DNA of 64,000 nt from Roseomonas sp. (GCA_020249285.1 JADCFX010000035.1:62001-126000); one strand, 5' to 3'; positions 18,905 through 28,573 are shown, numbered from the stretch's first letter. Numbers and translations: made by a program. The notes: generated by a model not told the origin, from the letters alone.

Positions 18905-20025
18905 CGCTGCCCATCACGCTGATGACCTATGTGGCGCGGCGCTTTGCCGCCATGGCGCTGCTGATGGTGCTGTCGCTGTCGGCGCTGGTTGCGCTGTTTG
19001 ATTTGATCGAATTGCTGCGCCGTGCCGCAACGCGCCCAGAGGCGAATTTCGCCCTGGTAGCGCAGATCGCGGCCCTGCGCGTGCCCTATGTGGCAATGCA
19101 GATCCTGCCCTTTGCAGTGCTGCTTGGTGGCATCATCGCCTTCTGGCGGCTGACGCGGTTTTCCGAGTTGATTGTAGCGCGCGCGGCGGGGATTTCGGCC
19201 TGGGGCTTTCTCGCGGGGCCGGTGCTGGTCGCGCTGCTGCTTGGGCTCGGCGCCAGCACAGCGCTTTCGCCATTGTCATCCGCCATGCTGGCTCGGGCTG
19301 AGCGGCTTGATCAGCTTTATTTGCGTAATGTGGGCGGCATCACGGCACTGGCAGGGGGCAGGCTGTGGCTACGCCAGGCCGATGAGGGGCTGCAACCACA
19401 GGGCATTGCTATCATTTCAGGGCGGCCAATCGCCACGCGGGAATTACGTCCAGGGGAAGCTTTGCGCCTTGTCGAGGTGACGATCTGGCGGCTGTCCGCC
19501 GAAGATCGGCCCTTGGCGCGCATCGAAGCCGCATCAGCCCTGCTGCAGCCGGGACGCTGGCACTTCGAAGGTGCCGTGGTATTCGGGGCAGAACGGGTGG
19601 CCGGCGCGCCGCAAAGCCTCGATTTTCCCACAGAGTTAACGCCGGAGCGGATTGAAAATTCCTTCGCCACCCCGGATACGCTCAGCCTTTGGGCGCTGCC
19701 CGAATTCATCAAAATCCTTGAAGATGCCGGCTTTTCCGCCATCCGCCATCGGCTCCATTTCCAATCCCTGCTGGCCATGCCCTTGCTCGCCATTGCCATG
19801 GCACTGCTCGCGGCGGGGTTTTCCATGCGCTCTGCCCGGCGCGGCGGTGTGGCGCGCATGATCGCGGGTGGTGTCAGCGCCGGCTTTGCGCTTTTCGTGC
19901 TGGACAAAATCACTGGCGAATTTGGTGAAGCCGGGACACTGCCCGTGATATTGGCTGCTTGGGCGCCGGCTGGCGCTGGTTTCCTGCTTGCAGCGGCGCT
20001 GCTGCTGCATCTTGAGGATGGTTAG
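18901..20025 (+). CDS. lptG: LPS export ABC transporter permease LptG
   Basis: 374 residues, same architecture as LptF: an N-terminal membrane bundle with RFSELIVARAAGISAWGF as the coupling segment, a periplasmic domain from about 125 to 270, then three C-terminal helices. The ATG at 18901 overlaps the lptF stop. Heterodimeric partner of LptF in the LptB2FG transporter. Its stop is followed one base later by the lptD start. Confidence 0.95.
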   Translation: MTLPITLMTYVARRFAAMALLMVLSLSALVALFDLIELLRRAATRPEANFALVAQIAALRVPYVAMQILPFAVLLGGIIAFWRLTRFSELIVARAAGISAWGFLAGPVLVALLLGLGASTALSPLSSAMLARAERLDQLYLRNVGGITALAGGRLWLRQADEGLQPQGIAIISGRPIATRELRPGEALRLVEVTIWRLSAEDRPLARIEAASALLQPGRWHFEGAVVFGAERVAGAPQSLDFPTELTPERIENSFATPDTLSLWALPEFIKILEDAGFSAIRHRLHFQSLLAMPLLAIAMALLAAGFSMRSARRGGVARMIAGGVSAGFALFVLDKITGEFGEAGTLPVILAAWAPAGAGFLLAAALLLHLEDG

Positions 20026-20026
20026 G

Positions 20027-22294
20027 ATGTTGCGCCGGGCAATTCAGTATCTGCCGATCGTCGTGCTGGCGCTTTCGCCAGTATTAGCCCTGGCGCAGGC
20101 GCCCCTGCAGCCAATGATTTCGGCGCCCGCTTCCATATCGCCAAACCTGCCTTCGGAAGCCCCTGCCCCTGCGCCGGTGCCAACCGCAGTTCAACCCGCA
20201 TCGCAAAATGCGCCTGTCACCTTCACCGCCGATGAAGTGGAATATGACCAAAACGCTGCCCTGGTCATGGCGCGTGGAAGGGTGGAAGCCTTCCAAGGTG
20301 GGCGCATCCTCCGCGCTGATGAGCTGACCTATAATCGTAATACCGGCGTTGCCACAGCGCGCGGTAATGTGCAGCTTATTGAGGCTGATGGTCAGGTGAT
20401 GTTCGCCGAAAGTGCCGAGCTTTCCAACCAGATGCGTGATGGCGTGCTGGAAGGGCTGCGCGGCTATCTACTGCAGAATGGCCGCATCGCCGCAACGGGC
20501 GCGCGGCGGACCGATGGCTCGATTTTCGATCTTTCGCGCGTTCTTTACACTGTTTGCGACCCTTGCAAGGATGATCCGCTGGCGCCGCCCCTGTGGCAAT
20601 TGCGCGCGCGCACGGCAACCCTGGATCGCAAGGACCAGCAAGTGCGCTATCGTGGCGCTTCGCTTGATATGGCCGGGGTGCCAGTGATCTGGCTGCCCTA
20701 TTTCCAGCATCCGGATGGGTCTGCCGCAAGGCAGTCGGGTTTTCTCAGCCCGAGCTTCGGCTTCACCCAATATCTCGGTGGTTTCATTGAAACGCCCTAT
20801 TATTGGGCGATTGATGAAAGTCAGGAATTGGTGCTGCGTCCCACGACCTCAACGCGTGTCGCGCCCAATCTTGGCCTTGATTACCGGCGCCGCTTCAATA
20901 GCGGCGAGGTGGAGGTGCTAAGTTCCATCGGCTATCTTGATGGCAAGGACGGCACGGAAGAAGGCTTTGCTGGGCATATCTTCGCCAAAGGCCGCTTTTC
21001 GTTGGATGAGACCTGGCGCGCTGGCTTTGACGCAAACCGCGCGAGTTCAGACCAATATCTGCGCATCTACCGCTATGGCTCGCAGCGCGTTCTACCGACA
21101 ACGGTCTTCACCGAAGGCTTTTGGGGGCCCGAGGGTTTCGCGCGGTTTGATGCGCGTGCCTATCAGGGCCTGCGCCGGACCGATGACATCAGCCGCATTC
21201 CCCTTGTGCTTCCCAATATCTATGCCGATTGGGAATCGCCAGAAGACTCACTCGGCGGGCGCTTCACTGTGGATACCTGGAATTTCGCCATATTTCGCGG
21301 CACCGGCACCAGTACGCGCCGCGCTTCATCGCGCATTGGTTATGCCCTGCCGCGCATGGATGATCTGGGCGGGATCTGGACGCTCCGCACACAAAGCGAT
21401 CTGGCCGCTTATGATTTCGAGGATATCAACCTTGCGCCCAATTACGCGACCGGCAGCCCCAATGGCCAAACCGCGGCGGCCAATATTCGCGCCGCGCTTG
21501 ATTGGCGCATGCCCTTCCTGCGCAATGGTGGCGATTGGGGCAGCCAAGTAGTTGAACCGCGCATCCAATTGGTGACCGGCCCCATGACCGGCAGCCAGTA
21601 TCGCATCCCGAATGAGGACAGCATTATACTTGACTTCACGGATGCTAATCTGTTCTCGCTCAATCGCTTCACCGGCCGAGATCGGCAGGAGGGTGGCACG
21701 CGCGCGGATATGGCGCTGCGTGGCGCTTGGTTTCTGCCCCAGGAACGCCAGGTGGAAGCCGTTGTTGGGCGGTCCTTCCGCGTTCAGGAAGATGGCGGTC
21801 CCTTCTACCCCTATAGTGGTCTTGAAAATCGAGCTTCCGATTGGGTCAGCCGGTTCACCTTCCGCCCGAGTTCTTGGATCGATCTGACTGGCCGCGCCCG
21901 CCGCGGTGGGGAGAGCTTTGCCGCGCGCGCCTACGACGTTAGCGCGACGGTCCGGCCTTCCAATGATACATCCTTCACCCTTGGCTATCTGCAATCTCCG
22001 CCCGTGCCCTACCTCAATCCCGTCGCGCAACGCGAAGAAATCTATCTGGGCGCGTCGCAGCGGCTTGGCTTTTGGCGCGTGACTGCCTTTGGTCGGCAGG
22101 ATATAGAACTCAACCGAGCGGTGGCCGCCGGTGTTTCGGCCATGTATGAGGATGAGTGCTTTATTTTTGAAACACGGTTCATAAAGCGCTATGCTGAAGA
22201 CTCAGCGACCGGCGACCTATACCCAGGGGCCACAATGTTGTTATTCCGCTTTGGCTTCAAGACCGTCGGCGATTTTGGATTGAGAGCTCTATGA
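20027..22294 (+). CDS. lptD: LPS-assembly outer-membrane protein LptD
   Basis: 755 residues. A signal peptide (to about residue 25) is followed by a Pro/Ala-rich linker, an OstA/LptA-like jellyroll (FTADEVEYDQNAALVMARGRV and following) and a large C-terminal beta-barrel. It places LPS in the outer leaflet with LptE. Cysteines stand as a CDPC pair after the jellyroll (near residue 180) and as a single Cys in YEDECFIFE near the C-terminus, fitting a jellyroll-to-barrel disulfide. The ATG at 20027 directly follows lptG; an earlier ATG inside lptG is less likely. Confidence 0.95.
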   Translation: MLRRAIQYLPIVVLALSPVLALAQAPLQPMISAPASISPNLPSEAPAPAPVPTAVQPASQNAPVTFTADEVEYDQNAALVMARGRVEAFQGGRILRADELTYNRNTGVATARGNVQLIEADGQVMFAESAELSNQMRDGVLEGLRGYLLQNGRIAATGARRTDGSIFDLSRVLYTVCDPCKDDPLAPPLWQLRARTATLDRKDQQVRYRGASLDMAGVPVIWLPYFQHPDGSAARQSGFLSPSFGFTQYLGGFIETPYYWAIDESQELVLRPTTSTRVAPNLGLDYRRRFNSGEVEVLSSIGYLDGKDGTEEGFAGHIFAKGRFSLDETWRAGFDANRASSDQYLRIYRYGSQRVLPTTVFTEGFWGPEGFARFDARAYQGLRRTDDISRIPLVLPNIYADWESPEDSLGGRFTVDTWNFAIFRGTGTSTRRASSRIGYALPRMDDLGGIWTLRTQSDLAAYDFEDINLAPNYATGSPNGQTAAANIRAALDWRMPFLRNGGDWGSQVVEPRIQLVTGPMTGSQYRIPNEDSIILDFTDANLFSLNRFTGRDRQEGGTRADMALRGAWFLPQERQVEAVVGRSFRVQEDGGPFYPYSGLENRASDWVSRFTFRPSSWIDLTGRARRGGESFAARAYDVSATVRPSNDTSFTLGYLQSPPVPYLNPVAQREEIYLGASQRLGFWRVTAFGRQDIELNRAVAAGVSAMYEDECFIFETRFIKRYAEDSATGDLYPGATMLLFRFGFKTVGDFGLRAL

Positions 22295-22344
22295 ACCATT
22301 GGGCCATACCGCCCGGTAAAGGCGGCAAGCTTGAGGAGGCGTTG

Positions 22345-23661
22345 ATGCGCGCCATGACCTTTCCCCGAAAGCCGTTTCTTGCGCTGGTTTTGCTGGCTGC
22401 CTTGCTGGTGCTGGCCGCCCCTCCGCCCGCCTTGGCGCAAACCGCGGGCGGAAGCGTGAACAGCATCGTTGCTGTGGTGAATGGCGATGTCGTGACACGG
22501 AGTGAAATTGAAAGCCGCCGCCGCCTGCTGGCACTCTCCGCCGGTGTCGCGGGCGATGCCGGCGCCCAAGGCGGTGATCAGATTCTGCGCCTGCTGATTG
22601 ATGAGCGGCTCCGCATCCAGGAACTCAGCCGACGGCGCGTCCTTGTGACAGATCAGGATATCGCAAGCTCGGTCGCCAATATCGAAAGCCGCAACGGGCT
22701 GCCCCCCGGCGGCGTGGTGCAGAATCTGCGGCGCGCCGGGATCGAGCCGCGCGTGCTTTATGATCAGATCCGCGCACAGATCGGCTGGGCGCGTCTACTG
22801 CGTGGCATGCTTGGTGAACAGGCCAATATTCCAGAGGCTGAGGTAAATGAATTTCTGGCCGCCCAACGAACTAGGCTGGGTGAACCGGAATTCCTGATCT
22901 CCGAAATCTTCATCCCAGTAGAAAATCCAGGCCAGGAAGCGCAGGTGCGTCGCTTCGTAACCGATGTCATTCAGCGCCTGCGCCAGGGTGTGCCCTTTGC
23001 CATGGTGGCCACGCAATTCAGCCAATCACAGACCGCTGTGCAAGGCGGCGCGATGGATTGGATGACAGCGGATCGCTTTGATACGGAAGTCGCCAAGATC
23101 CTCCGCCAAATGCCTGAAGGGGCCGTCAGCAATCCCATCCGCGTCCCTGGCGGTTTTGAAATTGTCATGCTGCGGGACAAACGCGTCTCAGGCCGCGACA
23201 TGGCAACCATCATGAATATGCGCCAAGTCTTCCTGCCCTTTGAAGGTCAGGTGAACCCGCAGGCACCAACCGCGCAGCAATTGGCGCAATTGCAACGTGC
23301 TCAGGCGCTTTCCGATCAGGCCCGCGGTTGTGAGGCGATGGATACCGCCGCACGCGGTAGCCCACGCCCCGCCGATCCCGGCCCGGTGCGACTGGACAAT
23401 ATCAACCCGCCCGAATTGCGCGATCTGCTGGGCAGCCTGCCCATCGGGCGCGCGACACAGCCGATCATTTCCATGGATGGCGCGTTGATTTTCATGATTT
23501 GCGCGCGCGAAACCCGCAATCTGGCGGAAGCCAATCCACAACAGGCACGCGAAATCCTGCTGCGGGATCGGGTTGAATTGCTGTCCCGCCAATTGCAGCG
23601 TGATTTGCGCCGCCGCGCGCAAATTGAAATTCGCACGAATAGCGCCGCACGTCCGGGCTGA
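22345..23661 (+). CDS. surA: Periplasmic chaperone / peptidyl-prolyl isomerase SurA
   Basis: About 438 residues. The signal peptide ends at PPALAQ; the SurA N-domain begins VNSIVAVVNGDVVTRSEIESR. One clear parvulin domain follows (FLISEIFIPVENP through GGFEIVMLRDKR), then a more diverged second module. It escorts outer-membrane proteins, including LptD, so its position behind lptD makes sense. The ATG at 22345 has a strong GAGGAGG site at 22333-22339; an ATG at 22291 overlapping the lptD stop is the alternative. Confidence 0.93.
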   Translation: MRAMTFPRKPFLALVLLAALLVLAAPPPALAQTAGGSVNSIVAVVNGDVVTRSEIESRRRLLALSAGVAGDAGAQGGDQILRLLIDERLRIQELSRRRVLVTDQDIASSVANIESRNGLPPGGVVQNLRRAGIEPRVLYDQIRAQIGWARLLRGMLGEQANIPEAEVNEFLAAQRTRLGEPEFLISEIFIPVENPGQEAQVRRFVTDVIQRLRQGVPFAMVATQFSQSQTAVQGGAMDWMTADRFDTEVAKILRQMPEGAVSNPIRVPGGFEIVMLRDKRVSGRDMATIMNMRQVFLPFEGQVNPQAPTAQQLAQLQRAQALSDQARGCEAMDTAARGSPRPADPGPVRLDNINPPELRDLLGSLPIGRATQPIISMDGALIFMICARETRNLAEANPQQAREILLRDRVELLSRQLQRDLRRRAQIEIRTNSAARPG

Positions 23662-23665
23662 AGGT

Positions 23666-24496
23666 GTGACCAAGCCTGAACTGCCAAGCCTCAGCGATAC
23701 CATCGCGCGGCATGGGCTTAATGCGCGCAAGGCGCTTGGCCAGCATTTCCTGCTTGATCCCAATATCTGCGCGCGCATCGCGGCATTGGCTGGCGATCTT
23801 GCCGGCCGGCATGTGCTGGAAGTGGGGCCGGGGCCGGGCGGGCTGACACGCGCTTTGCTGGAAACGGCTGCCGCAGCAGTGCTGGCGGTGGAACTCGATT
23901 CGCGCGCTGTGATCGCCTTGCAGGAATTGATCGCCGCCTATCCTACGCGCCTCAAGGTGCTCGAAGCTGATGCGCTGGGTGTGGACCCCGCCATGGCATT
24001 GCCAGCGCCGCGGCGCATCATCGCCAACCTGCCCTATAATGTCGCAAGCCCCTTGCTAGTGCGCTTGCTGCGCGGCGCCGCAGCGCTGGAAGGCATGACG
24101 CTGATGTTCCAGCTTGAAGTGGCGGAGCGCATCACGGCAGCCCCGGCCACATCCGCTTATGGGCGGCTGGCCGTACTCGCCCAATGGCGCTGCCGCTGCG
24201 ATTTGCTGCTGCGCCTGCCGCCTGGTGCCTTCAGCCCACCACCCAAGGTCTGGTCAGCCGTAGTGGGCTTCACGCCCCATGCGGAAGACCCACCACCCGC
24301 GCTTTTCGCCGCCATGGAAAAACTCACCGCCGCCGCTTTCGGGCAAAGGCGCAAAATGCTGCGCGGGGCGCTGAAGACGCTCGGCGGGGCCGAGGCGCTA
24401 TTGGACCAGGCCGCTATCGCCGGGGATCGGCGGGGTGAGACGCTTACAGTGGCAGAATTCGACCGGCTGGCGCGCAGCTTGGCCAGCCGGGGTTAA
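23666..24496 (+). CDS. rsmA: 16S rRNA (adenine1518/1519-N6)-dimethyltransferase RsmA (KsgA)
   Basis: 276 residues. Motifs in order: GQHFLLD (25-31), SAM loop EVGPGPGGLT (52-61), acidic VELDSR, and the catalytic NLPYN (121-125). It dimethylates two adjacent adenines in helix 45 of 16S rRNA. The GTG at 23666 lies 4 bp after the surA stop; earlier in-frame sequence is inside surA. pdxA, often found between surA and rsmA, is missing. The stop shares the tetranucleotide TTAA with the convergent gene. Confidence 0.96.
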   Translation: MTKPELPSLSDTIARHGLNARKALGQHFLLDPNICARIAALAGDLAGRHVLEVGPGPGGLTRALLETAAAAVLAVELDSRAVIALQELIAAYPTRLKVLEADALGVDPAMALPAPRRIIANLPYNVASPLLVRLLRGAAALEGMTLMFQLEVAERITAAPATSAYGRLAVLAQWRCRCDLLLRLPPGAFSPPPKVWSAVVGFTPHAEDPPPALFAAMEKLTAAAFGQRRKMLRGALKTLGGAEALLDQAAIAGDRRGETLTVAEFDRLARSLASRG

Positions 24497-24954
24497 ACCC
24501 AGCGCCGCACGCGGGTGCGATACCCCTCATAAGCGGCGCCGAAACGCGTGGCGAGGTAGGTTTCCTCCTTCGCCACGACCAGCCGATCCAGCGCCAAATG
24601 GCAGGTCAGCAAAGCAAGCCAGCCCCATAAATCGCCCCAGCGCAGCGCAAAGCCCAGCACCACCACGAGAAAGCCGAGGTAGATCGGGTTACGACTGAAG
24701 CGAAACGGACCTGCCGTGACCAGGGCGGAATCGGGCTTGTCCGGCCTTGGGTCATTGCCCGCCTGCACCAGTGTCAACAGCGACCATCCAATCAGCGCAA
24801 TGCCCAGAAACAGCACCAGCATGCCGTAATTGGGCAAGGGCGGACCGAGCACCAAGGGCACGAAAAGATGCGCGAACCAAGCGACCGCCAGCACACCCCC
24901 CACCAACACGGGGGGCGGTAGGCGAACGCCGGGGCCGTGATCTGTGCCGGTCAT
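24493..24954 (-). CDS. Isoprenylcysteine carboxyl methyltransferase-like membrane protein
   Basis: 153 residues with about four hydrophobic segments. The C-terminal signature GPFRFSRNPIYLGFL and the EETYLATRFGAAYEGYRTRVRRW tail mark the PEMT/ICMT superfamily of membrane methyltransferases. In bacteria the acceptor is usually unknown. The ATG at 24954 overlaps the upstream ygfZ stop by 4 bp, so translation is coupled. Confidence 0.85.
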   Translation of the reverse strand: MTGTDHGPGVRLPPPVLVGGVLAVAWFAHLFVPLVLGPPLPNYGMLVLFLGIALIGWSLLTLVQAGNDPRPDKPDSALVTAGPFRFSRNPIYLGFLVVVLGFALRWGDLWGWLALLTCHLALDRLVVAKEETYLATRFGAAYEGYRTRVRRWV

Positions 24955-25772
24955 GCTTTTTCCTCCGGCAGCTTCATCCAGGGCGGTGGTTGCGGCGTCA
25001 GGCGCGCACCGCCTGCAGCGAGCACCCCCTTGTCCAACCATTCCAACCGCAGCAGGGCAAGCCCCTGCGCGCCCTGGCTGGAGCGCATTTCCCCGGCCTC
25101 AGCGCCGTCCGGTGTCAGAATGGGGGTGCCGCGCGCGGGAGCGGTGCCGTCAATCGCCACCGGCACCAGGCGGCGCTTCAGCAAGCCGCGATAGCGCGTC
25201 CGCGCGGTCAGTTCCTGGCCCATATAGCAGCCCTTGGTCCAGGAAATGCCGTTGAGTTCATCAAAGCCGCCTTCCAGCAGGACGGATTTCTCGACCTCCA
25301 TATCCTTCGACCCATCGGGCAGGCCAAGGGCAAGCCGATGCGCGGCGTAATCCTCGGCGCTGGCATGCGTGGGCAGGCCAGCGGGCGCCAGTACCCGCCA
25401 GCCCGCTTCCGGCAGGCGCGGGTCGCGCGCGGCCAGCCCTTCAGGGGGCGCCCCTTCCCCCCAAGCGGTATGCACCCGCCAATCCGCCGAGGCATCACGC
25501 AACACCACCTTGGCGCGCAGCCTGAAGCGCGAAAGGCGCTGGATCAGCATGGGAAGCTGCGCCGCTTCAACATCCAAAAGCAGCACATCGCCCGAGGCGA
25601 TCACGAAGAAATCCGCAAGCCACTTGCCTTGCGGCGTCAACAGCGCGGCCCAGAGCGCCTGATCCGCCCGCGCCTTGGTCACATCATTGGAAATCAACCC
25701 CTGCAGGAAGGCGACACGGTCCTCCCCCGAGATCTCCAAAACGGCACGGTCTGGCAGCAGCGCAATGTTCAT
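24951..25772 (-). CDS. ygfZ: Folate-binding protein YgfZ/IBA57 (Fe-S cluster assembly factor)
   Basis: 273 residues, T-protein-like fold. The family motif KGCYMGQE (180-187), with its conserved Cys, is intact; the N-terminus SGEDRVAFLQGLISNDV and TPQGKWLADFF are also typical. YgfZ helps build or repair [4Fe-4S] proteins in a tetrahydrofolate-dependent way. It is coupled to the ICMT-like gene and divergent from the glycosyltransferase cluster. Confidence 0.92.
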   Translation of the reverse strand: MNIALLPDRAVLEISGEDRVAFLQGLISNDVTKARADQALWAALLTPQGKWLADFFVIASGDVLLLDVEAAQLPMLIQRLSRFRLRAKVVLRDASADWRVHTAWGEGAPPEGLAARDPRLPEAGWRVLAPAGLPTHASAEDYAAHRLALGLPDGSKDMEVEKSVLLEGGFDELNGISWTKGCYMGQELTARTRYRGLLKRRLVPVAIDGTAPARGTPILTPDGAEAGEMRSSQGAQGLALLRLEWLDKGVLAAGGARLTPQPPPWMKLPEEKA

Positions 25773-25844
25773 GGGCTAAACCTGTGTCGGGAGGGGCGCC
25801 ACTGCAACCTCCCCCTCGCGCGCCGGAAGTGGTAAGGCCGCCAA

Positions 25845-26768
25845 GTGCGCATTCTTTTCATCTCCTCCACCCGCATTGGCGATGCTGTGCTGTCCACGGG
25901 CCTGCTTGATCACCTGATGCGGGCGCATCCGGAAGCGCGCTTCACCATTGTCTGCGGGCGGGTGGCGGAAGGCGTATTTCGGCAGATGCCGCGGCTTGAT
26001 CGGCTGATTGCCGTGGAAAAGCGGCGCTATTCGCTGCATTGGTTGGAAATTTGGAGCGCGCTTGCCTTCACGCGCTGGGATTTGGTGGTGGATTTGCGAG
26101 CATCGGCCATTGCCTGGCTGCTGTGGACGCGCCGGCGCGCTGTGATCCAGGGCGGGCGACGGCCCGGGCATCGGCTGACCCATTTGGCCGCACTTTTGGG
26201 GGTGAGCCCCCCGCCGCTGCCGGTAATTTGGACCGCGCCGGAAGATACCGCCCGCGCCGCGGCACTGCTGCCGGAAGGCCGGCCCTGGTTGGTCTTGGGG
26301 CCAACCGCGAATTGGCATCGCAAGGTCTGGCCGGCGGAACGCTTCGCGGAACTCGCCCTCAGCCTCACCGCCCCGGATGGGGCGCTGCCCGGCGCCGGGA
26401 TTGCCATTCTGGGCGGGCCGGGGGATCAGGAGCGCAGCATGGCGACCCCGGTTCTGACCGCGCTGCCCCAGGCGCTTGACCTGGTGGGCAAGCTTGACCT
26501 GCCCGAAGTGGCGGCGGTGCTGGCGCGCGCCGCGATTTTCATCGGCAATGATTCCGGGCTGATGCATCTGGCCGCGGCCGCCGGTGCGCCCACACTTGGC
26601 CTGTTTGGCCCAACCCCTTCGGATGAATATGGCCCGGCCGGCCCCAAGGCGCGCGCTGTGCTGGCGGATGGCCCGCCCGGCCAGGGGGCGATGGAAGATC
26701 TGCCCGTGGCGCGCGTTCTGGAAGCCGCCAAGGCCCTATTTGGCCAGGCTGCGCGGGTGACAGCGTGA
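25845..26768 (+). CDS. Glycosyltransferase family 9 (heptosyltransferase-like)
   Basis: 307 residues. The N-terminus RILFISSTRIGDAVLSTGLL and the C-terminal FIGNDSGLMHLAAAAGAPT with LFGPTPSDEYGP are hallmark GT9 motifs. GT9 enzymes add ADP-heptose to LPS inner core; the acceptor here is unknown. The start is GTG at 25845. It overlaps the next gene by 4 bp (GTGA), heading a run of three glycosyltransferases plus asnB. Confidence 0.9.
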   Translation: MRILFISSTRIGDAVLSTGLLDHLMRAHPEARFTIVCGRVAEGVFRQMPRLDRLIAVEKRRYSLHWLEIWSALAFTRWDLVVDLRASAIAWLLWTRRRAVIQGGRRPGHRLTHLAALLGVSPPPLPVIWTAPEDTARAAALLPEGRPWLVLGPTANWHRKVWPAERFAELALSLTAPDGALPGAGIAILGGPGDQERSMATPVLTALPQALDLVGKLDLPEVAAVLARAAIFIGNDSGLMHLAAAAGAPTLGLFGPTPSDEYGPAGPKARAVLADGPPGQGAMEDLPVARVLEAAKALFGQAARVTA

Positions 26769-27544
26769 CCCCAAAACTTTCCATCCTGATTGTGGCGCGC
26801 AACGAAGAAGCACGCCTGCCCGATTGCCTGGCCTCGGCCGCCTTCGCCGATGAGGTTGTGGTGGTGCTGGATCGCACCACGGATGGAAGCGCCACGCTTG
26901 CCCGCGCAGCGGGCGCCCTTGTGCTGGAAGGGGCTTGGGAATTGGAGGGTGATCGGCGGAATGCCGGCATCGCCGCCTGCACGGGCGATTGGATTCTGGA
27001 ATTGGATGCGGATGAACGCGTTGATGGCGCGCTTGCTGCAGAAATCCGCCTTGTCATCGCCACCAGCACCTTCGCCTGGCATCAGGTGCCCGTGGACAAT
27101 TACGTGGGTGAGAGGCTGTTGCTTTATGGTTGGGCCGGCAGTTTCGGCACCACTTCTGTCCCCCGCCTTTTTCAGCGCGGCGCCAAACGCTGGCGCGCGC
27201 AGCGTGTGCATCCGGGTCTGGATTGGCTGGGCAAGCAAGGCCCACCTATCAAGACCGGCGCGCTAGTGCATCTGGTGGATCGCGATGTTTCGGACATGCT
27301 GCGCCGGCTGGATAAATACTCATCCGCCAAGGCCGCGGATCTGATTGCTTCCGGCGATATCGGCACGCTGCGCGCCAATCTGCGCCGATTCGTGAGCCGC
27401 GCCTTCAAATCCTATGTCTCCCGCAAGGGCTACCGCGAAGGCGCTTGGGGTGTGCTGCTGGCCTTTTGCACCGGCGCCTTTCCGCTGCTGTCCTATCTGA
27501 AGGCGCGGCTGGAGCCGGAACGCCATGGTGGGCAGAAACCATGA
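26765..27544 (+). CDS. Glycosyltransferase family 2 (WaaE/KdtX-like)
   Basis: 259 residues, GT-A fold. SILIVARNEEARLPDCLAS opens the nucleotide-sugar domain and WILELDADERVD contains the DxD metal site. The length and the C-terminal hydrophobic stretch (WGVLLAFCTGAFPLLSYL) resemble LPS-core glucosyltransferases of the WaaE type. GTG start. It is overlapped by 4 bp on both sides, so it is a translationally coupled part of a surface-glycan cluster. Confidence 0.88.
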   Translation: MTPKLSILIVARNEEARLPDCLASAAFADEVVVVLDRTTDGSATLARAAGALVLEGAWELEGDRRNAGIAACTGDWILELDADERVDGALAAEIRLVIATSTFAWHQVPVDNYVGERLLLYGWAGSFGTTSVPRLFQRGAKRWRAQRVHPGLDWLGKQGPPIKTGALVHLVDRDVSDMLRRLDKYSSAKAADLIASGDIGTLRANLRRFVSRAFKSYVSRKGYREGAWGVLLAFCTGAFPLLSYLKARLEPERHGGQKP

Positions 27545-28569
27545 GGATTGCGCAGGTTATGGCCGGCGCGCCGATTGGCGGTGCTGAAGCCTTCTACGAA
27601 CGCGCCACCATCGCGTTGCATCACGCGGGCGATGTTGCCCTGCCTATCATCCGGCGTGATTCAGAACGCGCCGCTAGGCTGCGCAAAGCGGGCTTGCAAT
27701 CGGTGGAATTAGCCTTTGGCGGCGCCTTTGATTTCCTGACCAAGCCGCGCGTGCAGCGCGCCTTGCAGGATTTCAAGCCTGATCTTGTCATGGCCTGGAT
27801 GCAGCGCGCCGCGCGCTTCACGCCACAAGGCCCCTGGGTCTTGGTAGGGCGTTTCGGTGGCTATTACGACCTGAAGTATTTCCGCCATTGCGATCATCTG
27901 GTGGCCAATACGCATGATCTGGTGCGCAGTATTGCCGCGCAGGGCTGGCCGGCAGAGCGCGTACATTATTTGCCAAATTTCGCTGAAGATTTTTCTGGCG
28001 TCGCGCCCGCTGATCTGCCAGCGCCATCCAGCACTCCGAAGCTTTTGGCCATGGGGCGGCTGCATCCCAATAAGGGTTTTGATGTGCTGCTGCGCGCCAT
28101 CGCGCTACTGCCGCGCGGGCATTTATACCTGGCCGGCGCGGGGCCGGAGGAAGCGGCCTTGCGCGCCTTGGCGGCAGAACTTGGCATCGCGGATCGCGTG
28201 AGTTTTCTCGGCTGGCGGCGCGATGTTGGAGCGCTATTGGCGGCGGCGGATATGTTCATTTGCTCGTCACGCCATGAACCGCTCGGCAATATCGTGCTGG
28301 AAGCCTGGTCTGCGGCGAAGCCCGTCATTGCAGCCGCAGCGCAAGGCCCGAGCGAATTGATCAGCGATGGCGCCGATGGTCTGTTGGTGGCGCGCGAAGA
28401 CGCGCCCGCGCTTGCCGCCGCCATCACGGGTCTGGCTGAAAACCCTGCCCGCGCCGCTGCCCTTGCCGCAGCGGGGCGCGTGCGTTTCGCCACTGAATTT
28501 GCCGAGGCACCGGTAATTTCGCGTTGGCAGCGCTTGCTGGCCGAACTCAAACCCGCGGGAAGGATGTGA
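27541..28569 (+). CDS. Glycosyltransferase family 4
   Basis: 342 residues, GT-B fold. The N-terminal QVMAGAPIGGAEAFYERATIAL is the usual glycine-rich acceptor domain; KLLAMGRLHPNKGFDVLLRA begins the donor-binding domain, and HEPLGNIVLEAWSAAKPVIA holds the E-x7-E motif. It probably extends an LPS core or other glycan. The ATG overlaps the GT2 stop. Specificity cannot be deduced. Confidence 0.9.
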   Translation: MRIAQVMAGAPIGGAEAFYERATIALHHAGDVALPIIRRDSERAARLRKAGLQSVELAFGGAFDFLTKPRVQRALQDFKPDLVMAWMQRAARFTPQGPWVLVGRFGGYYDLKYFRHCDHLVANTHDLVRSIAAQGWPAERVHYLPNFAEDFSGVAPADLPAPSSTPKLLAMGRLHPNKGFDVLLRAIALLPRGHLYLAGAGPEEAALRALAAELGIADRVSFLGWRRDVGALLAAADMFICSSRHEPLGNIVLEAWSAAKPVIAAAAQGPSELISDGADGLLVAREDAPALAAAITGLAENPARAAALAAAGRVRFATEFAEAPVISRWQRLLAELKPAGRM

Positions 28570-28573
28570 CGCC

